NCBI GenBank assembly: GCA_036362985.1
Contig: JAYGXS010000005.1
Span: 47,437,476-47,501,475, forward strand
Direction: 5' to 3'
Length of the DNA stretch: 64,000 bases
Source: Ligula intestinalis
Taxonomy: Eukaryota > Platyhelminthes > Cestoda > Diphyllobothriidea > Diphyllobothriidae
The stretch's first letter is position 1. The number at the start of each line of letters is the position of its first letter. Shown in pieces: positions 11,600 to 23,039 of the stretch. The translations under genes and the position numbers were made by a program. The notes under the pieces are model-generated. The model ran no database searches. It had not been told where the DNA came from and saw nothing but the letters and a program-made list of their open reading frames with translations.

Positions 11600-11725
11600 C
11601 TCATTTGACTTAGTTGTGGCTCAGGGGTCGCGCTGGAATTCGAACCCACGTCATCTTTACTACAGCCAGAGCTTTAAGCACCTGGACTGCGATGCGCCCA
11701 CCAGGAGTCGTGGGTTTACTTACAC
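11600..11725 (-). mobile_element. tRNA-derived SINE head fragment
   Basis: Minus strand shows a B box (GGGTTCGAATTCC) about 50 bases after an A-box-like segment (GCTTAAAGCTCTGG). The cloverleaf is not closed, so it is not a functional tRNA. Confidence 0.5.
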
Positions 11726-12659
11726 TGGAGTCAATTAACACTAATCGTAAAGGTGTAAGGCCACTCGTGATATCTGCGGAACTAAAAATAGTGCCCCAGC
11801 CAAAAATAAAATACGGTCCTACGGTGGACACCGTGCAGACCAATTCCAGTGGACCAATACCTTAAAAATAACAGATAATATTCTTCCCTACCCCCAGAAT
11901 AATGGCTTCCATATTACCTTCTTATGTCGTTTTCCTATGCAAACATGGCTTCGATTTAGGCTACCACGTCAGCCAAATCCGACCCAGTCTAAAGGTCGGC
12001 TTGTTTTCAGTGTTATGCTGACACGGTGGCTATAAAACAGGCATTTCGCCCCCAACCACCGAGGGAGGGGGTAGGGGGTGGACAGAGGAAATAAATGGAT
12101 CAGACGCTAGACTGAAGGAAAGTTTAGAGTGACTGATGATGAGGATGATGGAGGAACTGGCCAAGCGTCTCGTCGCAGGCTAGTCGCACGTCTGCGCGGC
12201 GATAAAATGGCAAACATAATGTACTTGTCAAAGTGGTGTACACTTTGTCATCTGTTGGCGTCGTCGTCTTCAGGTGTGCTTCGATGGCGCCGGCGGCGGT
12301 GTTGGCGTTTAGCTTGGTTTCACTGACTGCTCTATGCCACATATTCTGCAGCTGTTTCGGTGATACTGCGCACCTTAAATGGTTCGGGTCTCTGCGGGTG
12401 CAAGGAGAGGTAGTAGAGTAATCTCCAAAAGCAGGAAATGTTGACCGAAATTCCTGAGCTTCTTTTTTTGATTAAAAAGATCGAATAAAGTAGGTTGTAA
12501 TACCGATTTTCGGGCAGCTTAATCCAAAGACTCAACTGGATATCAGCTCCGAAATGAGCCCCTTTCCGGCCGCCCGCCAAACGACTTTCGATAGAAAAAA
12601 TTCCTATTCAATTACTTTTTGTTTTTTTTTTCACATCGATTTTTGATGGCCTAGTAAAT

Positions 12660-13650
12660 GCAAAGATACAGTAGATTCCCTAGCTCATGAAATGTCACCC
12701 GGAATTCTGAAATACATTTTCGATTCAAACATATTGGTTACGCATGGTTTTAAAAATGACGATTATACAGCCTCATCTCAATATATTTAGGTCACGTCAG
12801 GATGCCGGCTTTTTAATAAGCCTCGTTCTAACCGCTAAGTAAAAGTATGTATTATAAAAAGTGGCTACGTAAGTAGTATGCCTTTTTGTCATTGATTTCG
12901 ACTGCCATTATAAATTTAAATATATCTTAGGGAAAACATGCGCAAAAAATTATGTCTTGTATTCTTTTAGTAGCAACGGACGCCTTCTTTAAATTTCATA
13001 CTTAAAAAAGGCTATCTTTCAGTTTAAAAAAAGCTTCTTATTATGAGCTTTTTTGCAATTTTCAGGTGTTCATTAATAGAACAGCATATCCGTCAATTTG
13101 ATAATGCTGCCTTTACTCTATAAAGCATGCTACATACCTATTGTAATATTTTATGAGAACTATGTGAGATCTTCCTCAAACTGTAGGCAAAAAATTAATT
13201 TTCCTTAGGCGGAAAGTACACAGTGCGCAGATTGTAAACCTTGAATTTTAGTGTAGCAGTCAGTAGGTTTTAAAATTATTCGGCAATTAAGAAACATTTT
13301 TTAAACCAAAATCTACCCTTTCTTTCAGTTTAAAATTTAAAGAAGGCGTAATTTGCTACCAAACGAATACAAGACACAATTTTATCGTGCATTTTTTCCA
13401 TAAAATATATTTGGATTTATAAAGGCAGTCAAAATCAGTGACAAAAGGCATACTTTTTAAGTAGCCCCGTTTTATGATACATACTTTTACTTAGCGGTTA
13501 GAACGAAGCTCATTAAAAAGCCGGCAGCCTGACGTGACCTAAATATATTGAGATGAGGCTGTATAATCGTCATTTTTAAAACCATACGCAATCAATATGT
13601 TTGAATCGAAAACACACTTCAGAATTCCGGGTGACATTTCACTGTACTTT
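12660..13650. repeat. Fold-back element, copy 1
   Basis: Long inverted repeats (about 12680-13030 and 13300-13645). The arms share GTCACGTCAGGATGCCGGC, CTAAGTAAAAGTATGTAT and the block around AAATATATCTTAGG / CCATAAAATATATTTG. No coding capacity, so a non-autonomous fold-back or MITE-like element of about 1 kb. Confidence 0.8.
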
Positions 13651-16600
13651 GCAGAATAATGCATAAAAGTCCTTTCAAATATTCATTTGGTAATAACTTG
13701 CATACCCCTAAATTTTACACAGAAAAGATTAGTAGCCCTAAGTTTACAAAAAACGTGCGTTGATATGAGACTTTTTAAGTCGGTGAAGTGTCCATGGAGT
13801 ATCCTATCTGGCTGTTTATTCTGCTGACTATTAGGTATGCAGTATGGTACGCGTGCATTGCAAATCTTTTTGACCCCTATATGACAAACTCTCAGTAGCA
13901 TAAAGAAATGCATGAGTTTTTTTGCCCAGAAAGTATTCAGCGTGCAAATTGGGCTGCCTTAACACAGGTTCCATGGCAGATAAGGTTGCACATTCCCCGA
14001 GAATAAAAAAACTTTGTCAAAGGAAAAAAGCTTTTTTTAAGTATGCAGTCTAAGAAGGGATAGTTTTCCACCAGCAGAGAGCGGGCTTCCGGTAAAGGCC
14101 TTCCCTACTATGTGGGTTCAAATCCCGCCAAACACCTCGAGGTTTTCACAATTGGGTCAACTCAACTTAAGCAAATCTGCCAAACCTTGTAATAAAAAGA
14201 GTACAAGAAAGTATATGTTTATGCACAAATTAAATAACACATATCGTTTGATTTAGAAGGACACCGATAGTCAATTTGAAAATAATATTCGATAAATTGT
14301 CATTTTATCTGTGTGGAAGGCAGCCAGAAATTAGTTCATTAAAACGCTGGCGCCCTGGTGTTACTGAAATATCTGGCTGTTGCGCAAAAATGCAATGAAT
14401 CTAAAAACCTCACGTAAGTAATCCTTCTAATTGAAAAAATATGTTAGCACCTCTGTTAAAATTTCACGAGATACGCCAACTACTGTCGAGAGCATTAGGT
14501 GCTAGACGTGAAGAACAAACTTTTTAAAACGCTTTTCATCAAATAATGCTTACAATCAGCTATAGGGTGGTCGTACTTGTGCTTGAAGATAAAATGTCAG
14601 CCGCTTTTGACAAATATCCAGCAATTTTTCATCGGTTGCTTCAGAATATAACAAAAGCCTCGATAAGTGAGTGTATATATGCATTAGCAGTAGAACATTG
14701 CGGACAGTATACAAAAGCTATATAATTCCTATATTTATACACCATTCATCACTGATTTACAATACTATGGTTACCTTAAATCCCCAGAAAGTAGTATTTG
14801 GCGGAACGTTTTTGTTTATATCTGTCCTGCTACATCGCAGTTTGTTGCTTATCGGACAAGTTCAATTTTTTAGAGAAAATCTTGGTGGTGAATAAGAACA
14901 ATTCTTGCAGAAGTCAAGGAGTTAACTTATATCGTTAATTTCCACAAACAAATGCATGTTTTACAAAAATTCAGAAGCAGGCTTAAATCAAGCGGAATCC
15001 CCGAAGATTGGAGTCTCAGGCAAAAATTTATTTTAAGCAATGACTTCAATCAACTTACTCTAATACTTGTTTACGGTTATCTTACAAACACATTGTAGAG
15101 GACCATTGAGGACCTTTGCAAAATGTATTAAGTAATCAAATGTTAAACCCGTAGATTGCACTTCTCGCATAAGCACCATTGCCCCAACACAGTAGGCGCA
15201 CATTTTTACGGCTCATGTGCTCCTTTTACCACCGAAGTTGATGATGGGGAAACAATGCTCGGCAATTAACCACAACAATTATCTACAGAACTCACTTACA
15301 ATTTGTCTGGCGTTATGCGACGTGCAGCGGAAGGGCTGATATATAGGCCAACACATATTCCTTAAGGGGATGCTTTGGTCTATCTTCCCTGGTGTCTGAT
15401 CATGCGTCTCTCACCTACAACTCTCAAACTATCAAGTTGGCGGCACGATGGCGTATGCTCAGCAACGGTAACGGATTTGACTGCAGACTGCCTGTTGGTT
15501 CGAATACTACTCTGTAATAAGAGTAGTATCTGCAAGATTGACGTTGTGCGAACGATAAGCCAGCCTCTAGAGATGCATGCTGACGAGGAATGAGAAGCTT
15601 TTCACTAAAACTCCCGGCGAGAGCTATCCTTAGTTGAATTAATTTTACTGACTCTTTATACCTGATAGCGTCAAAACGTTTATATCCATCGTGGTAGCTG
15701 ACGAAACGGCATCGAAAAGGGCTCCACATATGGCCTGAAAGGAAGTTCTGTCTGATAATTAGCCGCCTTCTTCTAGAACATATAAATTACGCCGTTAACT
15801 CCAAGCCTGGTGCAAGACCAATGTGCACGTTTGATTTCCTCAAAAATCCTGGCAGACGAATGCCAGCTGTGCGTCCACCCGATCCCACCTAGCTGCAGCA
15901 ACGAGTACGCGCGAGGTGTAACATTAATTATGTCAGCAAAAATGGCGGGCTCGGGTTGATGCCTCGACAAGGTCGGGCCTCCATTTCCTATGATGACCCG
16001 GGGTGATGAGCATGAATCATCAGGCTGGAATACGCACGCACGCACGCACTGCCGCGTGGGCGGACTTCCCGTGCACGGCCAGCATGGCAACATGGCTAAC
16101 CAAGGCGGGATGATATTTAATCGTGACCCGCTACACCCATCTGACATGACCCCGGCTTGTTGGTATGCGCCGGAGTGGCGGCCAGGAAGTCAGATGCCGC
16201 TGTGGCGCCGACCGCATCGGCTGAGCCGTCGGGGGGGCGGGGCAGTTTGCTAGGAGGTAGACAGGGGCTAGCAACAGGCAGGTGTAGGGGTGGTCATGTC
16301 ATCGCTGACGCAAGCCACCGTTACTGGTGCCACAAACGCGCGCGAACACTTGTAAGAGCTGTGAGCGTGTGTATCTGGGTGCATGATTCAGTGATTTTAT
16401 CCCTACGAGTTATAGCAAATATGACCGAAGGAGTCGAGGACCTCATCAACCTCACCAATATCCTCTTATTCATCTTCTTTTTATGCTTATATAGCAAGCT
16501 TTACTGTTATCAGCAGATAGTCTTGCCAACAAGGAAAGGGTAGACTGGAATGACCATTTACGGTGCATAAGACGTAGTCAGCCAGTGCTGGTGCTCCATC

Positions 16601-16678
16601 CGAAGCTAGAACTCGCTGCTTTCTGATCAGAATTCTAACTAGAAGAAGTCAGAGCGTTCACCGGAATCATAACTTTAT
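13651..16678 (+). other. Intron sequence
   Basis: AT-rich to 15300, then GC-richer 15850-16350. Only a tRNA-like fragment (14070) is identifiable. Confidence 0.45.
14070..14150 (+). mobile_element. tRNA-like SINE fragment
   Basis: GTGGGTTCAAATCCCGCC is a good B box, preceded by GGTAAAGGCCTTCCC. Acceptor stem pairing is not seen. Confidence 0.42.
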
Positions 16679-16724
16679 TCATCTGAGCTTTCGGGCTCTT
16701 GCGAGAGTCCATCGTCAGAGATAA
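16679..16724 (-). ncRNA. Hammerhead ribozyme motif downstream of a PLE endonuclease fragment
   Basis: Minus strand: stem I UUAUCU/AGAUGA (6 pairs, one U-G), core CUGACGA, stem II GG(A)CUCU/AGAGCC with a CGCA loop and one bulged A, CGAAA, stem III AGCU (palindromic), cleavage triplet CUC. All conserved hammerhead positions are present. It lies about 150 bp beyond the GIY-YIG remnant on the same strand, where a PLE terminal repeat should be. Confidence 0.8.
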
Positions 16725-16869
16725 ACGGTCAACGAAAAGTGAGCAACAGTTATAAGGGGCAGCAGCCAATCAACTGTTAGAGGAGAGGGGGTATAGGGCG
16801 AGAGGAAGAGTAGGGTGGGGGGTGAGGGGAGGAGTGGGTGAGAGGTAGAGGAGAAGGAGGGGAGACTCA

Positions 16870-17175
16870 TTAATCACCAGTTTCAGTCGTGCGTAGATGC
16901 CGACGGAGAGCGATGTAGGTGGGCGCCAAATCAGTGCACCGGTTGACTGACTTGTCATCCGATGCCCAGGCCTCAATTAACCCTCGTGCGGTTTTGCTCT
17001 CGGCATGAGCATATACTCTTGTGGCTGCGAAGTTAAATGTGTGGCCCGTTTCATAGGTGTGGGCCGCCACTTGCAACTGGTCGTCCTCCTGTCTGACAGC
17101 TAGCTTATGTTCCTACATGCGCGAATCTGTCCGGTCTGTCCGGTATAATTCCGGGGACAGTTCAGACATGGTATG
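16870..17175 (-). pseudogene. PLE GIY-YIG endonuclease fragment
   Basis: Minus strand reads NYTGQTGQIRA (degraded Y-x-G-x-T GIY-YIG motif near 17150), then after a frameshift LAVRQEDD…HTYETGHTFNF and SVNRCTDLAPTY, the usual C-terminal order of PLE endonucleases. It belongs to a family different from the full PLE at 20001. The hammerhead motif at 16679 is its likely terminal repeat. Confidence 0.7.
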
Positions 17176-17224
17176 CGATACACTACGCCCGACTGCTCAC
17201 TGGGACTTAGTTGGTCCCAGACAA

Positions 17225-17360
17225 GAAGGGTGCTACTGGTCGGAACGAAGCTCGTTACAAAGCCCGCATCCTATCATGACTGAAATGACTTCAGAATAGA
17301 CTACACAATAATCAGTATCGCAACATGAGTCAATGCCGATTAGCGAAAGAGCATAAATCT
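17225..17360. repeat. Outer end of a fold-back element (copy 3 subtype)
   Basis: GAACGAAGCTCGTTACAAAG through AAATCTTTCGCATATGTCGG matches 49081-49215 closely. The remainder of the element is missing. Confidence 0.7.
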
Positions 17361-18039
17361 TTCGCATATGTCGGCAAATTGCGTGATTTTCGGCGACTAC
17401 GTTCAAAATAACCAGAACTTTAAACCTCACTCTTATGTTAACCATAAAACTTACCCAATTTTTACCCCTTAAGTCTGGCTCACAAGCACGCCCAATTCTA
17501 GGCATGCTCATAAATTTTGACTCCACCCTCTATTTGGCTTATACTTACTCATTTGAGCGGTTTTGTTTGTTCCGATTACGACACTGATTGACACAAGAAC
17601 CAAGTGCCCTGAATGGTGTGCATTCCGGATCCAATCAGGCTGTTGCATGATGTCTACTTAGACATCGTGAAGTTAGCAAATTTACTGGGAATGGCTCCTG
17701 TTCTCATGCCGTGTTTAGGGGGCCATTTAGTAATCTTTACCGTTTTTATATGTGAGTTGGTTTTAAAACCACTGGAGTTTATAATGCTAGCGAAGAAGAC
17801 TGAATGAGGTGCAGAGATTCGCAAGAGTAGATTTTCCATTCGCAGCCATCAGTTCCGATGTCCGAAAAAGAAGGTACGACGGACACAGCTCTGATAGCCC
17901 AGCTTTGCGTCAGAACAGAAGTGTTCACAGCTAAGCCACCTTTTTGTCTCGTCTACGTATTAACCAGTCGTTTTTGAAGGTGTTGTTTGAAGGAATTCTC
18001 AGTGCACTTGGTGGGGGAGAGCGGGGGACCGCCGCTGTT

Positions 18040-18110
18040 CGTGACCCCCATCATTCCTAAGCCAGAAGTGGTCATTCCAGTCTGCCTTGTCGTTATTGGT
18101 TCCATTTAAC
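18040..18110 (+). mobile_element. SINE body fragment
   Basis: CTAAGCCAGAAGTGGTCATT followed by CCAGTCTGCCTTGTCG, the family's conserved core only. Confidence 0.5.
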
Positions 18111-18415
18111 CATACATTCTACAAGTCGTTATGCGACTGCCTGGTCGCTTGAAGGGATTCTCACTGGACTTAGTGGAGGGGGTGGGGATAGGGGTAGAAT
18201 ATCGGCGCTAGGAGGCGGGCGGGGTCACTGCCTGTCAGGACGCCACTCACACAATCCTTCAACAGCGCCACGCTGATATCTGCTCTGCCGTCTCATGGAC
18301 GTACACGCGACTGACGCCATGCTGCAACCCCTCGGCAGGCCTCTCGTGTGGTCACGTGAATCAAGAGGTGTTGGTGCGCCCGCATCACGAGCGCGCGCCC
18401 CGCAGGTGGGGCGAG

Positions 18416-18417
<2 letters not shown>

Positions 18418-18452
<35 letters not shown>
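18418..18452. repeat. Poly-G tract, about 34 bases
   Basis: Longest homopolymer of the window. Length is unreliable in short-read assemblies. Potential G-quadruplex. Confidence 0.9.
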
Positions 18453-18989
18453 CGAGAAGGGACCTACTCGCGGCCCTAATGCATTTGCACACGCGCACAA
18501 GGTGTTAGTCATCTTCCGTGCCACCATCCCTACTGTTCGCTCCCCCCTTCGCACCTGTCCTCAGCGGCCTTCAGGGCACAGCAGGGTATCTGGGCTGGTG
18601 CGCAATCGGGACCGAGCATCACACTGGGAGAGATTAAAGTCAGAATCGGCCGCCCCAGCTGACCGCAGGTTCGCGGAGCAGTGACCTTTGGAGCCTGCCT
18701 TCCACTTTAGCAGTGACCGCTCATTTGTACAGGGTGTCCCAGACGTAACTGACCCTTTTGATTTGCCAATAAAACGAAAACTATTAATGCTAGGATATTG
18801 AAACTTGTCTTATTCGAAAGAAAAACCTTTTATGCTTTATTAGAACTAGGTTTTGAATATAATGTCTTTTAAATGATGGCCATGGTTGTTTTGACAGCTT
18901 AGGGTTAGTTTCTCTGTCGTTTCCATAACGCTCCTTAGTCTACCAGGCGATACTTGTCTTATTTCAGAACAAATGTTGTTTTTAAGTTC

Positions 18990-19950
18990 TTATAGATTTG
19001 TTGGATTTGTTACATAAACCCTTGACTTCAGGTAACCCCATAAGAAGAAATCGCATGGGGTCAAATCTGGAGATCGAGGGGGCCAAGGAATGTTACCAAA
19101 TCGTGAAATCAAATGATCTGGAAAGCACTCATTTAACAATTTCATCGTTTCTCTTGCTGTATGGGCCGTGGCTCCATCCTTTTGAAACCAAGTATTGTGT
19201 AGGCCATGTCTCTCAATGTAAGGAATTAGAAACTCGCTGATCATAGTTCGGCATCTTTCACCATTAACTGTTACTGTTGCGCCATCATTATTTTCAAAAA
19301 GTATGGGCCAATCACATTGGAAGCAGTTATTCCGCACCACACAGTCACATGAAAAGAATGCAGCGGCATTTCTTGAATTTCTCTTGGATGTTCATCGCAC
19401 CAAATTCTAGAATTATGTCTATTTATATGGTCAGACAAGTGAAAGTGAGATTCGTCAGAGAAGATAATGGTTTCGATGAAAGAGGCATCCTCACACAAAC
19501 GAATTAAAGATTTGCAATAACTAACACGACTGTTATAATCATTAGGCAATAACTGCTGCGTTAATTCAATTTTTAAGGATATAACTTCAAGTCTTTTTTA
19601 AGAGTGCGGTGTAATGTCGATCGGGAAATGGATAATTGAGTTGAAAGTTTTCTGATGGAGGCTTTAGGATTATCTGTAACACTTGAAAAAACTCACTCGA
19701 TTACAGCTCCAGTTCGAGTTGATTTTAATCTTCTAGATCGTTGTTTATCATTAATATTTCCAGTGTCCATAAATTTTCGATACAGTGATTTAATTGTGTT
19801 CTTCGAAGGACTTGTTGTTCTGAAATAATTTCTGCAATCACGTTGCACTTCTGTTGTTGACATTGTCCGTGTATAGATTTGCAAAACTCTTCTTCTTTCT
19901 TCTTTGCTGCATGGAAACATGATGAAAATTAAGCGTTTGCAATGAAGCAT
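18990..19950 (-). pseudogene. Broken mariner-type transposase (DDD triad still visible)
   Basis: N-terminal part (19950-19693) reads SKEERRRVLQIYTRTMSTTE and later KNTIKSLYRKFMDTG, resembling the DUF4817-type helix-turn-helix of some mariner relatives. Middle (about 19690-19550) holds a second helix-turn-helix-like segment, NPKASIRKLSTQLSISRSTL. The catalytic region gives FSDESHFHLS, WFQKDGATAHTARETM and WPPRSPDLTPCDFFLWG. With the third aspartate taken as the one in PCDFF, 41 residues separate the last two acids. Stops and a frameshift (fragments overlap at 19271-19340 in different frames) disable it. Transposase normally cuts and pastes the element at TA sites. Confidence 0.85.
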
Positions 19951-19984
19951 AAATCAAATGTCGCGCTGGTTTGTAAATAGGACA

Positions 19985-20000
19985 CAAAGTATCCTATTGT
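19985..20000. repeat. Target-site duplication of the PLE, left copy
   Basis: CAAAGTATCCTATTGT, identical to 23024-23039. It marks where the PLE integrated into the mariner element. The 16 bp length falls within the variable duplications made by PLEs. Confidence 0.88.
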
Positions 20001-20013
20001 TCAGAAGGACAGT

Positions 20014-20055
20014 TGGCGAGCATACGTATACTTTCGATAAATTCTCTTCGGGCCA
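20014..20055 (-). ncRNA. Hammerhead-ribozyme-like motif in the left PLE terminal repeat
   Basis: On the minus strand: stem I UGGC/GCCA, core CCGAAGA (one change, C for U4, from CUGANGA), a short weak stem II (GA…UC), then GAAA, a long self-complementary stem III around AUACGUAU, and cleavage-site CUC before GCCA. Everything but the U4 position matches a type I hammerhead. In PLEs these ribozymes lie in the terminal repeats and process element RNA. The change may reduce activity. Confidence 0.6.
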
Positions 20056-20121
20056 TTACATTTATATGGAAGGGGAAGGTACAGGGTGACAAGCAATCAA
20101 TTAATTATCGTTCTAATCAAC

Positions 20122-22221
20122 TTAGTCTTGGGAATGGGGGCTTGGGGTTTGTGTTGATAAAAAGGGGGTAGTGAAAGGGTAATTAGGAGAGGCTGGGGGG
20201 AAAGAACGCGTGGAAAATGCTGGTAGTTCTGCGGCCGTTGGCCATGCTAGGCTTGGGGCCTGAAGGAAGTTCTTCTGCGCGCACAACACCGGCTTCATCA
20301 GGCGAATGGCCGTGGCCTCCGCTGTTGCCAGCAGCCGTTGACCCAGGGACTTCGGGTAATCTGGTGAGACCTTGTAGATCACCTTAAAGGCTTCGTTCGG
20401 GTCAACACGGTGTCCAGAGTCCACCATATGAGCAAGAATGGAACTGTTGATGTTCCTGACTTCGCCTTTGTTAAGCCATGCTGGCAGATGCTCCCGTATC
20501 CTCTTGGATAAGCGCCGGCTCGTGCGACCTATGTAACCTGCTCCACAGGAACAAGTAAATGAGTAGATGCACATGGAAGTGGTCTGGGCTGGCAGCTTAT
20601 CCTTACCTTCGCCGTGTAGGACCGGGTTTGTTGAGAATAACACCCGAACTTTCGCCGCTGGGAAGGTTCGTGATACGGCTTGGTTAAGGCGTCGGCTTAA
20701 CAGTTCACTTGCTGCGTCCCCTTGAAAGGGGACTCTGAGGAAGAGGGTCTTCTTTTCCACGGTGGGTGTTAGGGGTTTGCGTTCTCTCTCCATCATGTTC
20801 TTCTGAATAAACTTGTCAGGGTACCCGTTCTCTCGAAGCAGGTCCTGGATCTTCGTGAGCTCTCTTTCGATAGTATCGTCCGAGCAGATTTTTCTAGCCC
20901 TTTGCGTTAAGCAGCGGACTAGATTACGCTTCTGCTGGATGGGTACGAAACTATGAAAGTTCGTGTACTGTCCGGACCAGGTTTTCTTTCTATAAACGCT
21001 CCTTCGGAGGCTACCATCAGGTCGTCTGCTTAGGAGAACGTCCAAGAACGGAAGCGAACCTGCCGTTTCCATCTCCAATGTGAACTTTATGGAGGGGTGT
21101 GCTTGGTTGACAGTATTTAGAAGCGAGTCTATATTGGTGTCTGCTGGAGCGATAGCAAAGATATCATCGACATAGCGACCGTAGTGTTTAAATTCATGAA
21201 TCTGGTCGCTAAGTTGAAACTTTTCCAGCTTGCCCATGAAGATATTTGCTAGGAGAGGCCCAAGGGGGGAGCCCATGGCGACGCCGTCTATCTGTCGATA
21301 TAGTTGGTTATCAAAAAGGAACTGCACATTTAATGTGCATTTTAGTAGAAGTTCCTTCAGGGCTTCTATTGGAATTCCTACTTCTGTCTGATTCGTCAAT
21401 AGGAAGTCGCAGATGTAATCTACTGTCTCCACGACCGGGACGTACGTAAATAGCGACGAGACGTCTAAGGAGAGCATCATCATGCCATTTAGGTTTATGT
21501 CCCTGATGTCGTCAATAAATGTGAACGTGTCTTGATAGCTCCGTGGTGCTAGTTGCTGCTACAGCGGTTTGAGTTTATCCGCTAACCACTTGGCTATCGT
21601 ATGGTAGGGCGAGCTACGCATGTCCAAGATCGGACGAACTGGCAGGCCATCCTTGTGGATTTTTGGGAGGCCATACAGGCGAGGGATATGCGTACCTACT
21701 GGCCGGAGACGTTCGAGGTCACGGTCACTTATGAAACCTGCCGTTTGGAGTCTTCTTAGGCAGTTAGTCAAGTGTGCCTCTACTTCATCCGTGCGATCCT
21801 TCTCTTTGTCTTATTTCTTAAACTTCGTCTGGTCTGACAAGATAGTATGCATCTTTTGAAGGTAATCCGACCTGTTCATTATGACGACACCTGCTCCTTT
21901 ATCAGGTCTAGTAATCAGGATGTCTTTATTTTCTCGCAACTGCTTTAACTTCTCCATGTGTGCTTTTGACAGCACTCCGCGACTGATTGGTCTCTGATTC
22001 AAGTACTGGTAACTACAATTCACCAGTGTCGATTTTAAATGCTGGATACTTTCAGCTGAGATAGGCTTTAATTCGTAAGTTTGGTTAAACAGGTTTTCAA
22101 ACTGGGTTTCCAATTCTAACTGATTAACTCTTCGAGCAGGTATGCAGAATTTTGTGCCAAGAGATAATGCCTCAACTGTTGTCTTATCAAGCGTCAAAGA
22201 GGAATGATTGTATACGTACAC
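20122..22221 (-). pseudogene. PLE reverse transcriptase with GIY-YIG endonuclease (two in-frame stops)
   Basis: 700 codons in one frame, interrupted only by TAA at 21811-21813 and TAG at 21559-21561. RT landmarks in order: ITRPDKGAGVVIM, YGLPKIHK and PVRPI, LDVSSLFTYVP (motif A), IDGVAMGSPLGPLLANIFM (motif B), YGRYVDDIFAI (catalytic YVDD), SLPFLDVLLSR. The C-terminal GIY-YIG endonuclease has CSCGAGYIGRTSRRLSKRI then EHLPAWL. The RT copies element RNA and the endonuclease nicks the target. The N-terminus ends at the inverted-repeat junction, so the copy is probably 5'-truncated. No frameshift over 2.1 kb suggests a young insertion. Confidence 0.92.
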
Positions 22222-22865
22222 CCACCGTGGAAAAGAAGACCCTCTTCCTCAGAGTCCCCTTTCAAGGGGACGCAGCAAGTGAACTGTTAAGCCGACGCCT
22301 TAACCAAGCCGTATCACGAACCTTCCCAGCGGCGAAAGTTCGGGTGTTATTCTCAACAAACCCGGTCCTACACGGCGAAGGTAAGGATAAGCTGCCAGCC
22401 CAGACCACTTCCATGTGCATCTACTCATTTACTTGTTCCTGTGGAGCAGGTTACATAGGTCGCACGAGCCGGCGCTTATCCAAGAGGATACGGGAGCATC
22501 TGCCAGCATGGCTTAACAAAGGCGAAGTCAGGAACATCAACAGTTCCATTCTTGCTCATATGGTGGACTCTGGACACCGTGTTGACCCGAACGAAGCCTT
22601 TAAGGTGATCTACAAGGTCTCACCAGATTACCCGAAGTCCCTGGGTCAACGGCTGCTGGCAACAGCGGAGGCCACGGCCATTCGCCTGATGAAGCCGGTG
22701 TTGTGCGCGCAGAAGAACTTCCTTCAGGCCCCAAGCCTAGCATGGCCAACGGCCGCAGAACTACCAGCATTTTCCACGCGTTCTTTCCCCCCAGCCTCTC
22801 CTAATTACCCTTTCACTACCCCCTTTTTATCAACACAAACCCCAAGCCCCTATTCCCAAGACTAA
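22222..22865 (+). pseudogene. Inverted duplicate of the PLE GIY-YIG endonuclease C-terminus
   Basis: Plus-strand copy of the last part of the PLE reading frame, starting at TPTVEKKTLF and running through the GIY-YIG motif to the same end. Its translation differs from the minus-strand copy at one residue (Tyr for His near the C-terminus). It has no RT and is part of the terminal repeat, not an independent gene. Confidence 0.88.
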
Positions 22866-22931
22866 ATTGATTAGAACGATAATTAATTGATTGCTTGTCA
22901 CCCTGTACCTTCCCCTTCCATATAAATGTAA

Positions 22932-22973
22932 TGGCCCGAAGAGAATTTATCGAAAGTATACGTATGCTCGCCA
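22932..22973 (+). ncRNA. Hammerhead-ribozyme-like motif in the right PLE terminal repeat
   Basis: Inverted copy of the motif at 20014-20055 with the same CCGAAGA core change, GAAA, palindromic stem III and UGGC/GCCA stem I. Its presence in both repeats shows the core change predates the insertion or was copied with it. Confidence 0.6.
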
Positions 22974-23023
22974 ACTGTCCTTCTGAATTATCGAATGGGG
23001 ATTTTCGCAACGTTAAAGCAGTC

Positions 23024-23039
23024 CAAAGTATCCTATTGT
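23024..23039. repeat. Target-site duplication of the PLE, right copy
   Basis: Perfect match to 19985-20000. The mariner right end resumes immediately after it. Confidence 0.88.

Larger units (their letters stand above)
20001..23023 (-). mobile_element. Penelope-like retroelement with inverted terminal repeats, nearly intact
   Basis: The element is bounded by a perfect 16 bp direct repeat, CAAAGTATCCTATTGT, at 19985-20000 and 23024-23039. Two inverted repeats of about 767 bp (20001 to about 20768, about 22222 to 22987) flank the central RT region. A short extra tail (22988-23023) follows the right repeat. This inverted pseudo-LTR layout with a unilateral tail is typical of PLEs. The element sits inside the mariner copy. 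Each terminal repeat carries a hammerhead-like motif (listed separately). Confidence 0.9.

Noticed and set aside
17662..17751. Possible 90 bp phase 1-1 exon (DIVKLANLLG…VIFTVFI) with gtgagt donor
   Set aside because: Very hydrophobic and unlike the rest of the protein, with a weak acceptor. The phase match could be chance.
18225..18684. Frames with polyproline or polyglycine over the poly-G tract
   Set aside because: Produced by homopolymer and GC-rich DNA on both strands; no splice or domain support.
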